The position numbers and the translations under genes were made by a program. From the NCBI GenBank assembly GCA_963576725.1, contig OY755243.1, positions 73,244,106 through 73,308,105 on the forward strand: a stretch of DNA of 64,000 bases. Direction: 5' to 3'. This stretch comes from Azorinus chamasolen. Its lineage: Eukaryota; Mollusca; Bivalvia; Cardiida; Solecurtidae. Below are positions 47,491-57,729 of the stretch, one piece after another; the stretch's first letter is position 1; every line of letters begins with the position of its first letter. A model generated the notes under the pieces. That model searched no databases, was not told the origin of the DNA, and worked only from the letters and a program-made list of their open reading frames with translations.

Positions 47491-47751
47491 CTGAAATAGG
47501 TAGTGAGAAAATATGCAAAAGTATATCATGAATAAATGTACAAATAATATTCTTTAGTCCATATTAAACTTAATTCCTCTGACAGTGCAAATTCCCAATT
47601 ATCTATCATGAAGCAAAAAAGTGCAGACCCTGATCCAATGGCTCATTCAAGATTGGTTTGGTCTGGGTCTACTTTGTTTGCCAATGTCCCTATCCACAAG
47701 AGACTATATGCACAAATTAGTCAATCTGCATTAACAACACTCTTGTATATG

Positions 47752-47942
47752 TTAACCTTTTGTGTCATGAATATTTAGCAAGAAACAATGACATCAAGAA
47801 TCAAGAGCAAATGCTCTATTTATCACAATGGTTTCAAAACTACAAAATTCTGAATTTTTCCTTTTCTTTAGTTAATGCTCCTTTTCAGTAGATTTATTCA
47901 AAGAGGTTGGATCTAGAAATAGCCTATGAAGGAATGGGTTAA
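47752..47942. mobile_element. A/B chimeric MITE
   Basis: Left end is family A (TTAACCTTTTGTGTCATGAA...CAATGACATCA), right half is family B from AGAGCAAATGCTCTATTTAT to GGAATGGGTTAA. Confidence 0.75.
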
Positions 47943-48131
47943 TAAGCTAATTATTATACTGATATAATTATGGAGATTTTTGGCTATAGTAGAAACAGTA
48001 GAATCAGATCTGTATTTTTCAGAAGCAAACAGAGCAGACCCAGATCAGATGGCTTCTATAGGAGCCATCTGATCTGGGCCTACTCTGTTTGCAAAGGCAT
48101 TAAAAGGCAATTCTATTGAGTAAAATGTTAA
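47939..48131 (-). mobile_element. Family A MITE
   Basis: Shares TTAA with the chimera on its left; core 48024-48092; ends GAGTAAAATGTTAA. Confidence 0.8.
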
Positions 48132-48223
48132 ATATATTAAAGGGCGAAAACTCCTTCACAATGCTCATATATCTCTTCTATATATTGCTGTCTACAAAAG
48201 TTTGTTAAAGAGTCAAGACTTAC

Positions 48224-48557
48224 CCTGTCATTTTTACACTTGTCTATCTCTTTCTTGAACCCTGTCACTTCCATGTGGTCCTGTTGATGAGTATCACAGT
48301 TCATTTGAATGCTTCCTAGGTCAGACCCATACTCCTCTGCTTCTATTCCATTCTGCTTTGCCTCTATCCAGTGCAGACAGTGCTGGATATGGCGAAAGGC
48401 GGGGTTACTCTCCACAAGGCGGACCTCCGTGACAACCTCTCGCCTCTTTGTGGTGGTCACACCCTCTTCTACGTATGATTTGGAGAGGAGTTTTTGTATC
48501 ACATTACTGTACAGTTCAGTTCTAAGGCCGGAAACTCTGGACTGTAAGGTGGAGACC
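48224..48557 (-). CDS. MACF1: Spectraplakin exon 6: plakin domain spectrin repeat
   Basis: One base plus 111 codons. Opens VSTLQSRVSGLRTELYSNVI and contains CLHWIEAKQNGIEAEEYGSD and DHMEVTGFKKEIDKCKND. The W-I-E-x-K-Q plus E-Y-G-S-D-L signature is characteristic of the third plakin-domain spectrin repeat in plectin, MACF1 and desmoplakin-related proteins. Acceptor TTTCCAG|G; donor AGG|GTAAGT, phase 0. Confidence 0.95.
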
Positions 48558-49305
48558 CTGGAAACAAAACAGTTCATTACAGAACCATATCGTATCACAG
48601 AAACCATTAAAACTAACACAGAGATCCAGGTAAAGTGATAAACAAACAAAATTTTGCAATGATATTTTCTCCATTTCTCCACAAAACCCTATGTTGTGAC
48701 TACTACTTAGGATCATCTCTGTGTGACCCAACCCTCGTGTTGTGCCTACTCAATTAGAATCGTCTCTGTGACACAATGAGTACTCATAAGGCTTGATGGA
48801 GAAATTAGTAATTTGCAAATCTGTAATATTTACCTTCTCTGAAACTTTGCAATAGAGAAATAAGACGTTCTGCCAAACATGAAAATGTGTTCATATAATG
48901 GCTTTCCATTTTACACTTTCGCATTTAAATGAAGATCGCGACCATCATGTCTGTTAAACCTTTCCCTCATAGAAAGGCCTTTTCATGCCTTTTGCAAACA
49001 GAGTAGACCCAGATCAGACAGCTCCAGAAGGAGCTCTCTGATCAGGGTCTGCTCTGTTTGCTTATGGTATTTTATAGATCTGATTTTACAGTTTCCACCA
49101 TAGTGAAACAATCCCTTTTTCACATTCCATTTTATTCATTCTGACCATGAATATTAGGTGATAAATCTTGAATAAATGTTAAACACAGAAAGGGTTAAAC
49201 ACTACAGGTTAAATTTGTGTTATTATAAATTTCTATAAACTAATTTACTCTCTAATTCGAGATTATTTTCCAAGGCATTCAATTTATGTCAGAACTAAAG
49301 CATAC
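48558..49305 (-). other. Intron 5: decayed D and complete A
   Basis: D remnants about 48660-48830 and a complete A 48954-49198 with core 48998-49065. Confidence 0.75.
48954..49198 (+). mobile_element. Family A MITE, complete
   Basis: TTAAACCTTTCCCTCATAGA start, ACAGAAAGGGTTAA end. Confidence 0.85.
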
Positions 49306-49563
49306 CTTCTGTAAATATTGTCGGAATTGTTATATCGTCCATCTTGAAGTGCCTGTGCATCTCGCAATAAAGATCGCACATTGTCTTCTATAGACTTCAG
49401 TGCCCTTTCTAAGGCATCACAGTTACGCTTGGCTTCAAACGGATGAAGAGAATCAGCTCGGCGCTCCTCTTCTCTGATACGCCTTTCAATGTCACTAAGG
49501 CTGTCCTCCGCGTGCTTTGATTCGCGGTGTAGTTTCTCTGCAAGTCTTTGCAATCGTTCTAGC
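49306..49563 (-). CDS. MACF1: Spectraplakin exon 5: plakin domain, coiled-coil helices
   Basis: One base plus 85 codons plus two bases: LERLQRLAEKLHRESKHAED, later RNCDALERALKSIEDNVRSL. Charged heptad-like helices, continuation of spectrin repeat 2 into repeat 3. Acceptor TTTCAG|G, donor AGAAG|GTATGC. The Arg codons at both junctions are split AG/G. Confidence 0.93.
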
Positions 49564-49999
49564 CTGAAACAATACAAATTTGTATGTACAGTGTACATGT
49601 AAAATTTCAATATTCAAAATCAATATACATGAAAAAGTCACCAACTCTTTCAATGCCAATGGCCAATTTGTGATTTACTATACAAACATTTTGGATCCAG
49701 ATAAAACCCTGAGTAACTCAGCATCTCATCAGGATCCAAACTTTTTGATGTTGTAACTATATTTTGAAACAAAAAGGGAAAAAATTGAAGCAGAAACATT
49801 TTGCAGACTATAAACTTGGCAGCGAAAGAATTTTTATTGATCTAATTAATATTCATAACTATTTATTGCATGAATATTCATGGGGTAAAACGTTAAAAGG
49901 GATATCTATGGTGCAATAGGTTAATATGAAACAGGCCAAGTTCTGAGCATATGAAATTTTACTTGACAGGCTAAACGAGAGCCAACTACTGGACTGTAC
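49564..49999 (-). other. Intron 4: GGATCC-type repeat and an A end
   Basis: About 49685-49805 carries a GGATCCAGATAAAACCCTGA ... CAGGATCCAAAC palindrome. An A right end (ATGAATATTCATGGGG) lies near 49850-49925. Confidence 0.65.
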
Positions 50000-50124
50000 C
50001 TGACAATTTCAGCTTGCACAGCCATCTCTCTCTCTTGCAGTGCATGCTCAAATCTGTTCCACATGCGGCTGATGTTGTCCGGGTACAGCTCGTCATCTGC
50101 ACCTAAGTGGGAAGCACCAGAACT
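50000..50124 (-). CDS. MACF1: Spectraplakin exon 4: plakin domain, spectrin-type helix
   Basis: Forty-one codons plus two bases: a short Gly/Ser stretch (SSGASHLGADDELYPDN), then ISRMWNRFEHALQEREMAVQ. The W-x-x-F/L-E-x-A-x-x-E-R-E pattern is the first helix of plakin spectrin repeat 2. Acceptor TTTCAG|AGT; donor GTCAG|GTACAG leaves AG, completed to Arg by the G opening exon 5. The preceding 6.9-kb intron is one of the most repeat-dense parts of the window. Confidence 0.92.
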
Positions 50125-50210
50125 CTGAAAGATACAAACCACATTATTGACATCCATAGGTTCTTTGTGACAGGAGTAACCTCACACTGTCTAGCAACCA
50201 TTAAGCTGTT

Positions 50211-51123
50211 TATATTACTACCTTATACATTTGCCTGATATATGCCTATTGACACCTGTGCAAACAGAGTAGATCTAGATCAGGTGGCTCCTGTAGGAGC
50301 CATCTGATCAAGCTCTGCTCTGTTTGCTTATGGAACAAAATATATCTGATTCTACTGCTTCTGTCAAAGACAAAAATCCTTGTTTAACCCATTCCCTCAT
50401 ATTGACGCCTTTTGACTCCTCTGTAAACATCACTTTGAAACCATTGTGATAATTAGAGCATTTGCTCCATAGGAACAAATCGAGGGCTTGGTGGAAAACT
50501 ATTCTAACTCCTTCACTTTAGTGAAGGAGTTAGAATAGTTTTGCACCAAGCCCTCGAAATGCTCTATTTATCAGTGGTTTCAAAACTACACAGTTCTTAA
50601 ACTTTCCTGGTCTCCAGTAAATGCTCCTTTTCGGTAGAATTGTTTAAAGAGGTTAGGTCTAAAGATCCCATATGAGGGAATGGGTTAATATTAAGAAGAA
50701 AGAAATTTCTTTGGTTGTCATTATATTACTACCTTGTACATTTACCTGATATATTCCTATTGACACCTTTGCAAACAGGGTAGACTCAGATCAGGTGGTT
50801 CCTGTAGGAGACATCTGATCAAGCTCTGCTCTGTTTGCTTGTGGAACAAAATATATCTGATTCTACTGCTTCTGTCACGGCCAAAAATTCTTGTTTAACC
50901 CTTTTCTCCATAAATACGCCTTTCTACGCCTCTGTAAAAGTCAATTTTTGAAACCATTGTGATAAATACAGCATTTGCTCCTAAGGAGCAAATGCTCTAT
51001 TTATCACAATGGTTTCAGAACAACAAAATTCTGATTTTTTTCTTTTCTCTAGTTAATGCTCCTTTTCTGTAGATTTATTTAATGAGGTTGGATCTAAAAT
51101 TAGCCTATGAGGGAAAGGGTTAA
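50211..51123. repeat. Tandem duplication of an A/B block
   Basis: TATATTACTACCTT at 50211 and 50722 opens two diverged copies (offset 511), each a truncated A hairpin followed by a B at its TTAA (50384-50688 and 50895-51123). Confidence 0.8.
50481..50556. mobile_element. Foldback G, 76-bp hairpin inside a family B hairpin
   Basis: Two 36-base arms with one mismatch and a TTTA loop, starting CGAGGGCTTGGTGG. Flanked by AAAT on both sides (50477-50480, 50557-50560); removal restores CAAATGCTC of family B. Confidence 0.88.
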
Positions 51124-51357
51124 ATAGACAATCATAAACATTCTATTAACTCATAAATATGAGTTTTTTACATATAAGTTCTTACATATTCATCAGGTAA
51201 AAAGGTTAAGACCGGAATTTCTGTGATCATTATTACTACCTCATCCCATTGCCTTTGCAAACAAGTGTAGACCCAGATCAGATGACCCCTTCGGTATTTT
51301 AATGTGGGTATTCTCTGTTTGCCCGGTTATCAAAAGATGCCTCTATTATATAAAGGG

Positions 51358-51594
51358 TTAACCCTTTCCCTGTTCAATATTCATGTAAGAAATAATGCCA
51401 TTATGAATATTTATATGCTGAATTTTTGTATTGTCAATTTTTTGCTTTGACAAAAACTGTAGAAATCAGTTCTATATCATGCCATAAGCAAACAGAGCAG
51501 ACCCTGATCAGACGGCTTCTATAGGAGCCGTCTGATCTGGGTCTACTCTGTTTGCAAATGTGTGGAAAGGCATTTATATGAAGGAAAGGGTAAA
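51358..51594 (-). mobile_element. Family A MITE, shares TTAA with left neighbour
   Basis: TTAACCCTTTCCCTGTTCAA start; ends GAAGGAAAGGGTAAA; core 51488-51556 nearly perfect. Confidence 0.83.
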
Positions 51595-53218
51595 GTTTAC
51601 CAGACACTTGTAGTATCACATACAAGCCTAGCTACTAATGTGACAACAAGAGATGTCACAGTCACGTGACAAATGCCCCCAAAAATTATACCCTGTGACC
51701 TTGACCTTTGACCCATAGACCAGGGAGTTGACACATCGTTTTTGTGTGGTTAAAATTTGTGCCAGGTTCCTTTGAAATCCATTCACAGATAAACAAGTAA
51801 TTGTACCCTGTGACCTTGATCTTTGACATATGGACCAGGGAGCTGAACGCGACACATCGTCTTTGTCTGGTGAACATCTGTGCCAAGTTATATTGAAATC
51901 CATTGACAGATAAAGATGTTACACACCGGACACGAAATTTGTGACAAAGTAATTGTACCCTGTGACCTTGACCTTTGGCATATGGACCAGGGAGTTGAAA
52001 GCGACACATCATCTTTGTGTGGTGAACATTTGTGCCAAATCATATTGAAATTCATTGATACATAAAGAAGTTACAGACCGGACACAAAATTTGTGACAAA
52101 GTAATTGTACCCTGTGACCTTGACCTTTGACCCATGGACCTGGGAGTTGAACGCGACACATCGTCTTTGTGTGGTGAACATTTGTGGCAAGTTATATTGA
52201 AATCCAGTGATAGATGAAGAAGTTACAGACCGGACACGAAATTTGTGACAAAGTAATTGTACCCTGTGACCTTGACCTTTGACCCATGGACCAGGGAGTT
52301 GAACGTGACACATCGTTTCTGTCTGGTGAACATTTGTGGCAAGTTATATTGCAATCCATTGATAGATGAAGAAGTTACAGACCGGACACAAATTTGTGAC
52401 AAAGTAATTGTACCCCGTGACCTTGACCTTTGACCCATGGACCTGGGAGTTGAACGCGACACAACGTCTTTGTGTGGTGAACATTTGTGGCAAGTTATAT
52501 TGCAATCCATTGATAGATGAAGAAGTTACAGACCGGACACAAATTTGTGACAAAGTAATTGTACCCCGTGACCTTGACCTTTGACCCATGGACCTGGGAG
52601 TTGAACGCGACACAACGTCTTTGTGTGGTGAACATTTGTGGCAAGTTATATTTAAATCCATTGATAGATGAAGAAGTTACAGACCGGACACGAAATTTGT
52701 GACAAAGTAATTGTACCCTGTGACCTTGACCTTTGACCCATGGACCTGGAAGTTGAACGCGACACATCGTCTTTGTGTGGTGAACATTTGTGGCAAGTTA
52801 TATTGAAATCCATTGATAGATGAAGAAGTTACAGACCGGACACGAAATTTGTGACAAAGTAATTGTACCCTGTGACCTTGACCTTTGACCCATGGACCTG
52901 GGAGTTGAACGCGACACATCGTCTTTGTGTGGTGAACATTTGTGGCAAGTTATATTGAAATCCATTGATAAATGAAGAAGTTACAGACCGGACACGAAAT
53001 TTGTGACAAAGTAATTGTACCCTGTGACCTTGACCTTTGACCCATGGACCTGGGAGTTGAACGCGACACATCGTCTCTGTCTGGTGAACATTTGTGGCAA
53101 GTTATATTTAAATCCATTGATAGATGAAGAAGTTACAGACCGGACACGAATTCCGGACGGAAGGACAGACGGACGGACAGACGGACAGACGGACAGACGG
53201 ACGTCCGCACTCACCAAA

Positions 53219-53455
53219 GGGTAGTTGTGTGACTTTTTCTAACTAGTCGCACAAGTAAAATCATTAACCTGGCCATCTCTTGTGACATTAACCTGGCCAT
53301 TTCTTGTGACATTAACCTGGCCAGTTGTGGGACATAGGGTTAGGGTTAGGGTTAGCTTCCAGATCATTCTTTTCCAAAGTTAGAGCCAAAAATAGTTTTT
53401 CTTGTGGGACTAGTCCCACAAGAAAAGATCAAAGGAAAAAGTCACACAACTACCC
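53219..53455. mobile_element. 237-bp TIR element between ACGG tracts
   Basis: Perfect 21-bp terminal inverted repeats: GGGTAGTTGTGTGACTTTTT(C) at 53219-53239 and its complement at 53435-53455. Inside are three copies of a 24-bp unit (CATTAACCTGGCCATCTCTT, 53262-53328), a telomere-like tract, and a perfect 22-bp palindrome centred on GGGACTAGTCCC (53401-53422). The flanking sequence is partly inverted too, so it could instead be an inverted junction of two pearl ends. Confidence 0.65.
53336..53355. repeat. Interstitial telomere-like TTAGGG tract
   Basis: About three and a half perfect copies of TTAGGG, the animal telomere repeat, located inside the 53219-53455 element. Confidence 0.8.
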
Positions 53456-54497
53456 ATTTGTTAGTATGTCCGGACGGACAGACGGACAGACGGACAGACG
53501 GACAGACGGAAGGACGGACAATGCGATCACTATATGCCCGCCTTTGGGGGCATAAAAAAGATCAAAGAGACAGGTAACGAAAGAAAATGGACAAATGTGT
53601 TGTAAGCATATTGTGAACATACAGTATAACAGCAACACCACTCTTAACAAATGACAATCATTTCGTTCACACGGCAGCTTTGATAATGAAGTGTTACCAT
53701 GACATTAACACTTCAAACTGACAGTCCACATTTTTATGCATTTGCAAATAGATTAGAAATAAATCAGACAGCCCCTGTAGGAACTGTCTAATTAGACTCT
53801 ACTCTGTTTACTTATAAACTAATAAAGATTAGATGCTACCTCTTTTACTGCCTTTGAAAACAAAGCAGACCCAGATCAGACAGTGCCTTCAAATTTGGGT
53901 CGATTATGTTTACTATAAAATTATAGGGTCTCATTCATCAGTTTTTGACCAAAAATATTCTGTGTTTAGATGCCTTTTACAAAATGAGTCTAATTAATAT
54001 TCATAAACTATTTCTTACATGAATATTCACAAGGTAAGTTTAAACTGAGGCATAATTAACCTGATAAAGCAGCAGCAGCACTATGATCATGTATTCATAC
54101 AATTATTCAAAACAATCAATAATACATGACCTAGTTATCCTCAGTATGTGTCAAACCTTATTTTTATCCATGTCTGTCTCTTACATATCCATCAATATGA
54201 ATAGTTAAAACACTTTTGAAACCATTTTGTTTAATGAGAATACACAGTTTGTATAAGCTAGTATAAGCTTATAAAATATTCACGACATATTCCTGTATAT
54301 CTTGGAAACTCCGCATCATCAAAACAATAACAGTTGATAACCTTGTATAACTGATCTCACAACACTATTGACACAGACTACACCTGTGACATCAATCATT
54401 AATGACACAATATTACAGTGTGAGATCTTAATGCTGCGATCTGTAGCATATACTTCTGAAAGTTTTGGAAGCTCTACTACCCATGCCGAGCCTGACA

Positions 54498-54695
54498 CAG
54501 AGCTACAGATCACGACACGTACCCAGATACTAAAATCGTCAATTCTCCACCAAACCCTATACTGTGACCACTGTTTAGAATCGTCTCCAAGAGAAGAGAC
54601 GATTCTAAAGAGTGGTCACAGTATAGGGTTTGGTGGAGAAATAAAGGAGCTATTGTTGAAAATATTTGAATTTACGCATCTTATCTGGAGCTCTG
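54498..54695. mobile_element. Family D MITE with CTGACA duplication
   Basis: CAGAGCTACAG start, GGAGCTCTG end, CTGACA directly on both sides. Hairpin 54544-54645 arms start CTCCACCAAACCCTATACTG. Confidence 0.87.
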
Positions 54696-54742
54696 CTGAC
54701 AGATTTGAAAGCTTATCATATATGAACATTTCTGTCATACAA

Positions 54743-54972
54743 TACTTTACTTCATGAATATTCATATAAGAAAAGATGACATCATGAATATTATTAATAA
54801 TTAAGTAAATGAATTCTTGTAATGGCATATGAAGAGGTGAATTTTTTACCTTTTCAGAAACTGTAGAATGCAAACTGAGCAGACCCTGATCAGATGGCTC
54901 CTACAGGAACCGTCTGATCTGGGTGTACACTGTTTGCAAAGGCAATGAAAGGCATATCTATGGTATAAAGGG
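54743..54972 (-). mobile_element. Family A MITE
   Basis: ACTTTACTTCATGAATATTC start, ATGGTATAAAGGG end; core 54870-54938. Confidence 0.78.
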
Positions 54973-55264
54973 AGAGGCAAATTTCGTAATGGATTTAGTC
55001 CTGGCAACAGCTGTACTTTGTTCCATGATACAATGGTCTTTTACATCTCGAACACAACATATCTTCATAAGAAAATCAATAAATATATAGAAACGAAAAC
55101 AATCGCCGCTGCCCTAACTGGCATAGCGAGGACATAGGCAGTGTTTACCTGCATCAAGTAATGTTTTTATTGGTAAAAGAACATCCACTTGATGCAGACA
55201 GCTAGCCTTAGACCAAGAGTTTCATATTCGTGCTATGTCATCATAAACTAACGGAAGTCTAGGA

Positions 55265-55490
55265 AGTTAATTAATGCACGCAATAATGACACCATGAATA
55301 TTTATTAGCCGATTTTTTGGGATGGCATATGTACACAGGATGTTTTAGCTCAGGCAGAAAGTGTAAAATCATATCTATATTATACCATAAGCAAACAGCA
55401 GACTCTGATCAGACGGTTCCTATAGGAGTCGTCTGATCTGAGTCTACTCTGTTTGCAATTGCATGAAAAAGCATATCAGGGAAAGGGTTC
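55265..55490 (-). mobile_element. Family A MITE
   Basis: Core 55390-55457; right end CAGGGAAAGGGTTCA; left end altered (GTTAATTAATGC). Confidence 0.75.
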
Positions 55491-55648
55491 ATAATTGTCA
55501 TCTGAAAAATATTGTTGTCTGCTACAAACTTTAAGTAGATTTTTTCTATTGCTTTTTTTGAAAAACCATAACCAGAGTGTCATATAGTATGAAACCTGAC
55601 ATACAGGAAACTATACCTAAAATCATGCTGGTTAAATTCAGATCATCC

Positions 55649-55877
55649 CTAACCCATTACCTCATAGACTATTTTTAGATCCAACCTCTTTGAATAAATC
55701 TACCGAAAAGGAAGATTTACTAGAGAAAAGGAAAGTTTTGGAATTGTGTAGTTCTGAAACCATTGTGATAAATAGATTATTTGCTCCTATGGAGCAAATG
55801 CTCTATTTATCACAATGGTTTGAAAAAGTGACTTTTACAGAGACGTCAAAAGGTGTCAATATGAGGGAATGGGTTAA
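55649..55877. mobile_element. Family B MITE
   Basis: CTAACCCATTACCTC start, GAGGGAATGGGTTAA end; arms ...AGATTATTTGCTCC and GGAGCAAATGCTC. Confidence 0.87.
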
Positions 55878-55896
55878 TGATCACTGAGTCTATGGT

Positions 55897-56108
55897 TTAA
55901 CCCTTTCCTTCATATAAATGTTTTTCACAAATTTGCAAACACAGTAGACCCAGATCAGACAGCTCCTATAGGAGTCATCTGATCAGGATCTGCTCTGTTT
56001 GCTTATGGTATAATATGGATATAATTCTACAGTTTCTGCCTAAGCCAAAATGTTCTGTGTTCATATGCCATTAGTTTTTACATGAATATTGATCAGGAAA
56101 AGGGTTAA
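55897..56108 (+). mobile_element. Family A MITE
   Basis: TTAACCCTTTCCTTC start, CAGGAAAAGGGTTAA end; core 55934-56003. Confidence 0.85.
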
Positions 56109-56474
56109 AATTACGGTGAGCATTCAAATGTAGGTACCCAACTGCCTTTGCTCTTTGAATGCCAGAAAACCAATTGCTTATTGGCTGTCATTTCCAAACA
56201 TTGTAAGACTCGGATCAAAGGGTTCCGAGGGGATCTCTCTGATCAGGGTCTGTACTGTTTGTCATTCAAAATCCTCTCAAAATGACACAGCTAGAGTTAC
56301 ATAGTGTCACCTGTCGGGAATTGAGATCAAAGCAAGTAAACAGTAGTAATAAACAGCCATGACAATGGTCTTTGGAACTCAATCAATGGAAGGTTAAATG
56401 GGGTGTAGAGCCCAAGAGAGAATCATCAAACAGAAAATTCCAACTCGCTAATTAGCCATCAGAGATAGAGATTA

Positions 56475-56716
56475 TTAATCTATTCCCTGTTCAGTATTCA
56501 TGTAAGGATAAATGATATCATGAATATTTATAAGTTTTATAATGAAAACTTTTCAAGGAAATATTTTGCATTGACAAAAACTGTTGAATCAAATCTATAT
56601 CATGTCAACAGCAAACAGAGCAGACCCTGATCATAAGCCTCCTATAGGAGCCATCTAATCTGGGTCTACTCTGTTTACAAATGTATGAAATGCATTTACA
56701 TGAAGGAAAGGGTTAA
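56475..56716 (-). mobile_element. Family A MITE
   Basis: TTAATCTATTCCCTG start, GAAGGAAAGGGTTAA end; core 56611-56680. Confidence 0.84.
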
Positions 56717-56737
56717 GTCATTCAAATTTCTAGCATG

Positions 56738-56988
56738 TTAACCCTTTTCTTGCTGGAGACACTTTTTTTACCCATTTGCAAACAAAGTAGACCCAGATCA
56801 GACAACTCCTGTAAGAGCTGTCTGATCAGGGTCTGCTCTATTTGTATACTCTATAATATAAATTTGATTCTGAAGTTCCTGCCACAGCCAAACTATTCTT
56901 TGCTATTATGCAATTTTTCAAACATCAGAGAATGAACATTCACGCAGTAATAAATTCTTAAATTAATATCCATGGAGGAAACGATTAA
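56738..56988 (+). mobile_element. Family A MITE
   Basis: TTAACCCTTTTCTTG start, GAGGAAACGATTAA end; core 56777-56845. Confidence 0.83.
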
Positions 56989-57014
56989 ATGATGACAAGA
57001 CATTATCCAGGTAC

Positions 57015-57110
57015 CTGTATCTCATCAAACAGTCGATATGCTCTTTTCCTCATCTCCAGTCGTGGTGGCACATCTTCAATTTTAAACCTACTCAAGTCTG
57101 CCAACAACGA
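57015..57110 (-). CDS. MACF1: Spectraplakin exon 3: plakin domain
   Basis: Thirty-two codons: SLLADLSRFKIEDVPPRLEM then RKRAYRLFDEIQ. The LLADLxRF...P...K.....LF.E motif is the conserved linker between the first two plakin-domain repeats in MACF1, dystonin and plectin. Acceptor TTGCAG|TCG, donor CAG|GTACCT, phase 0 at both ends. Confidence 0.92.
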
Positions 57111-57184
57111 CTGCAATAAATTAAGAACATGATAGATTAAAACGTAATAATCAAGACAGCAGTAGAATAGAATAGAAATCAATA

Positions 57185-57388
57185 CAGTAAAACCTCTCTA
57201 AACTGGACTTTCAATTTAGTAAAAATATCAACCTTGGAAACAGGTGGCAGCTTAGTGCAGCGTGGAAGTCATGCAGAAAGCTCCTAGAGGAGCTTTCTGC
57301 ATGACATTCACCCTGCATTAAGCAGCCACCTGCCTCAAAGTATTTAAATTCTTCTCTACTAGAATTCCCATTTAGAGGGGCTTTACTG
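57185..57388. mobile_element. Family C MITE (type 2 arms), complete
   Basis: CAGTAAAACCTCTCTAAACT start, AGAGGGGCTTTACTG end, TA on both sides. Arms CATGCAGAAAGCTCC with apex TAGAGGAGC. Confidence 0.88.
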
Positions 57389-57429
57389 TACACAGAATAC
57401 ACAAGATGTGACAAGGCAATAAATGGTAA

Positions 57430-57648
57430 TTAACTCTTTACCTGATAGAAATGCCTTTTCAGGCCTTTGTAAACAGACTAGACCCAGATCAGAAGACTCC
57501 TGCAGAAACCATCTGTATCCAGGTCTGCTCTGTCTGGTTATGAAATAATATAGATCTGATTCTACAGTTTTTGACAAAGCCAAACAATCTTGTTTTCATA
57601 TACCATTATAAAAAGTCAGCTATAAATAGTCATGAGATAAAGCATTAA
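57430..57648 (+). mobile_element. Family A MITE
   Basis: TTAACTCTTTACCTG start, GAGATAAAGCATTAA end; hairpin diverged. Confidence 0.78.
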
Positions 57649-57729
57649 TGGAAAATGTAAGTCAAGTTCTATCTACACTGTTTGTAAAGGTGGTTGCCAA
57701 ATTGCAGGTCTATGGTGTGTGTGTGGGGG

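Larger units (their letters stand above)
47491..48223 (-). other. Intron 6: F fragment, A/B chimera, A
   Basis: Decayed F-like hairpin about 47615-47690, an A/B chimera 47752-47942, and a complete reverse A 47939-48131 sharing one TTAA. Confidence 0.75.
51647..53555. mobile_element. Pearl-like element with nine 152-bp units
   Basis: Starts CAAGAGATGTCACAGTCACG ... AAATGCCCCC and ends GGGGGCATAA. Nine units of 151-152 bp: the ACAGACCGG motif recurs at 52073, 52225, 52377, 52528, 52679, 52831, 52983 and 53135. GGACAGAC microsatellites flank a 237-bp TIR insertion. This matches the described architecture of bivalve pearl elements, thought to be Helitron/Helentron-related and non-autonomous. Long minus-strand readings through the units are periodicity artefacts. 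Confidence 0.85.
50125..57014 (-). other. Intron 3, 6.9 kb: duplicated A/B block, pearl-like array, many MITEs
   Basis: Tandem duplication 50211-51123; A 51240-51361 and 51358-51594; pearl-like 51647-53555 with an internal TIR element; decayed A 53743-54036; D 54498-54695; A 54743-54972 and 55265-55490; B 55649-55877; A 55897-56108; F 56180-56270; A 56475-56716 and 56738-56988. 54040-54490 holds nothing recognised. Confidence 0.78.

Noticed and set aside
51628..53217. Serial minus-strand open readings of 78-108 codons with near-identical peptides (SSSINGFQYNLPQMF type)
   Set aside because: They arise from the 151-152 bp pearl units, change frame between units, and lack a gene structure; a repeat artefact, not a protein family.
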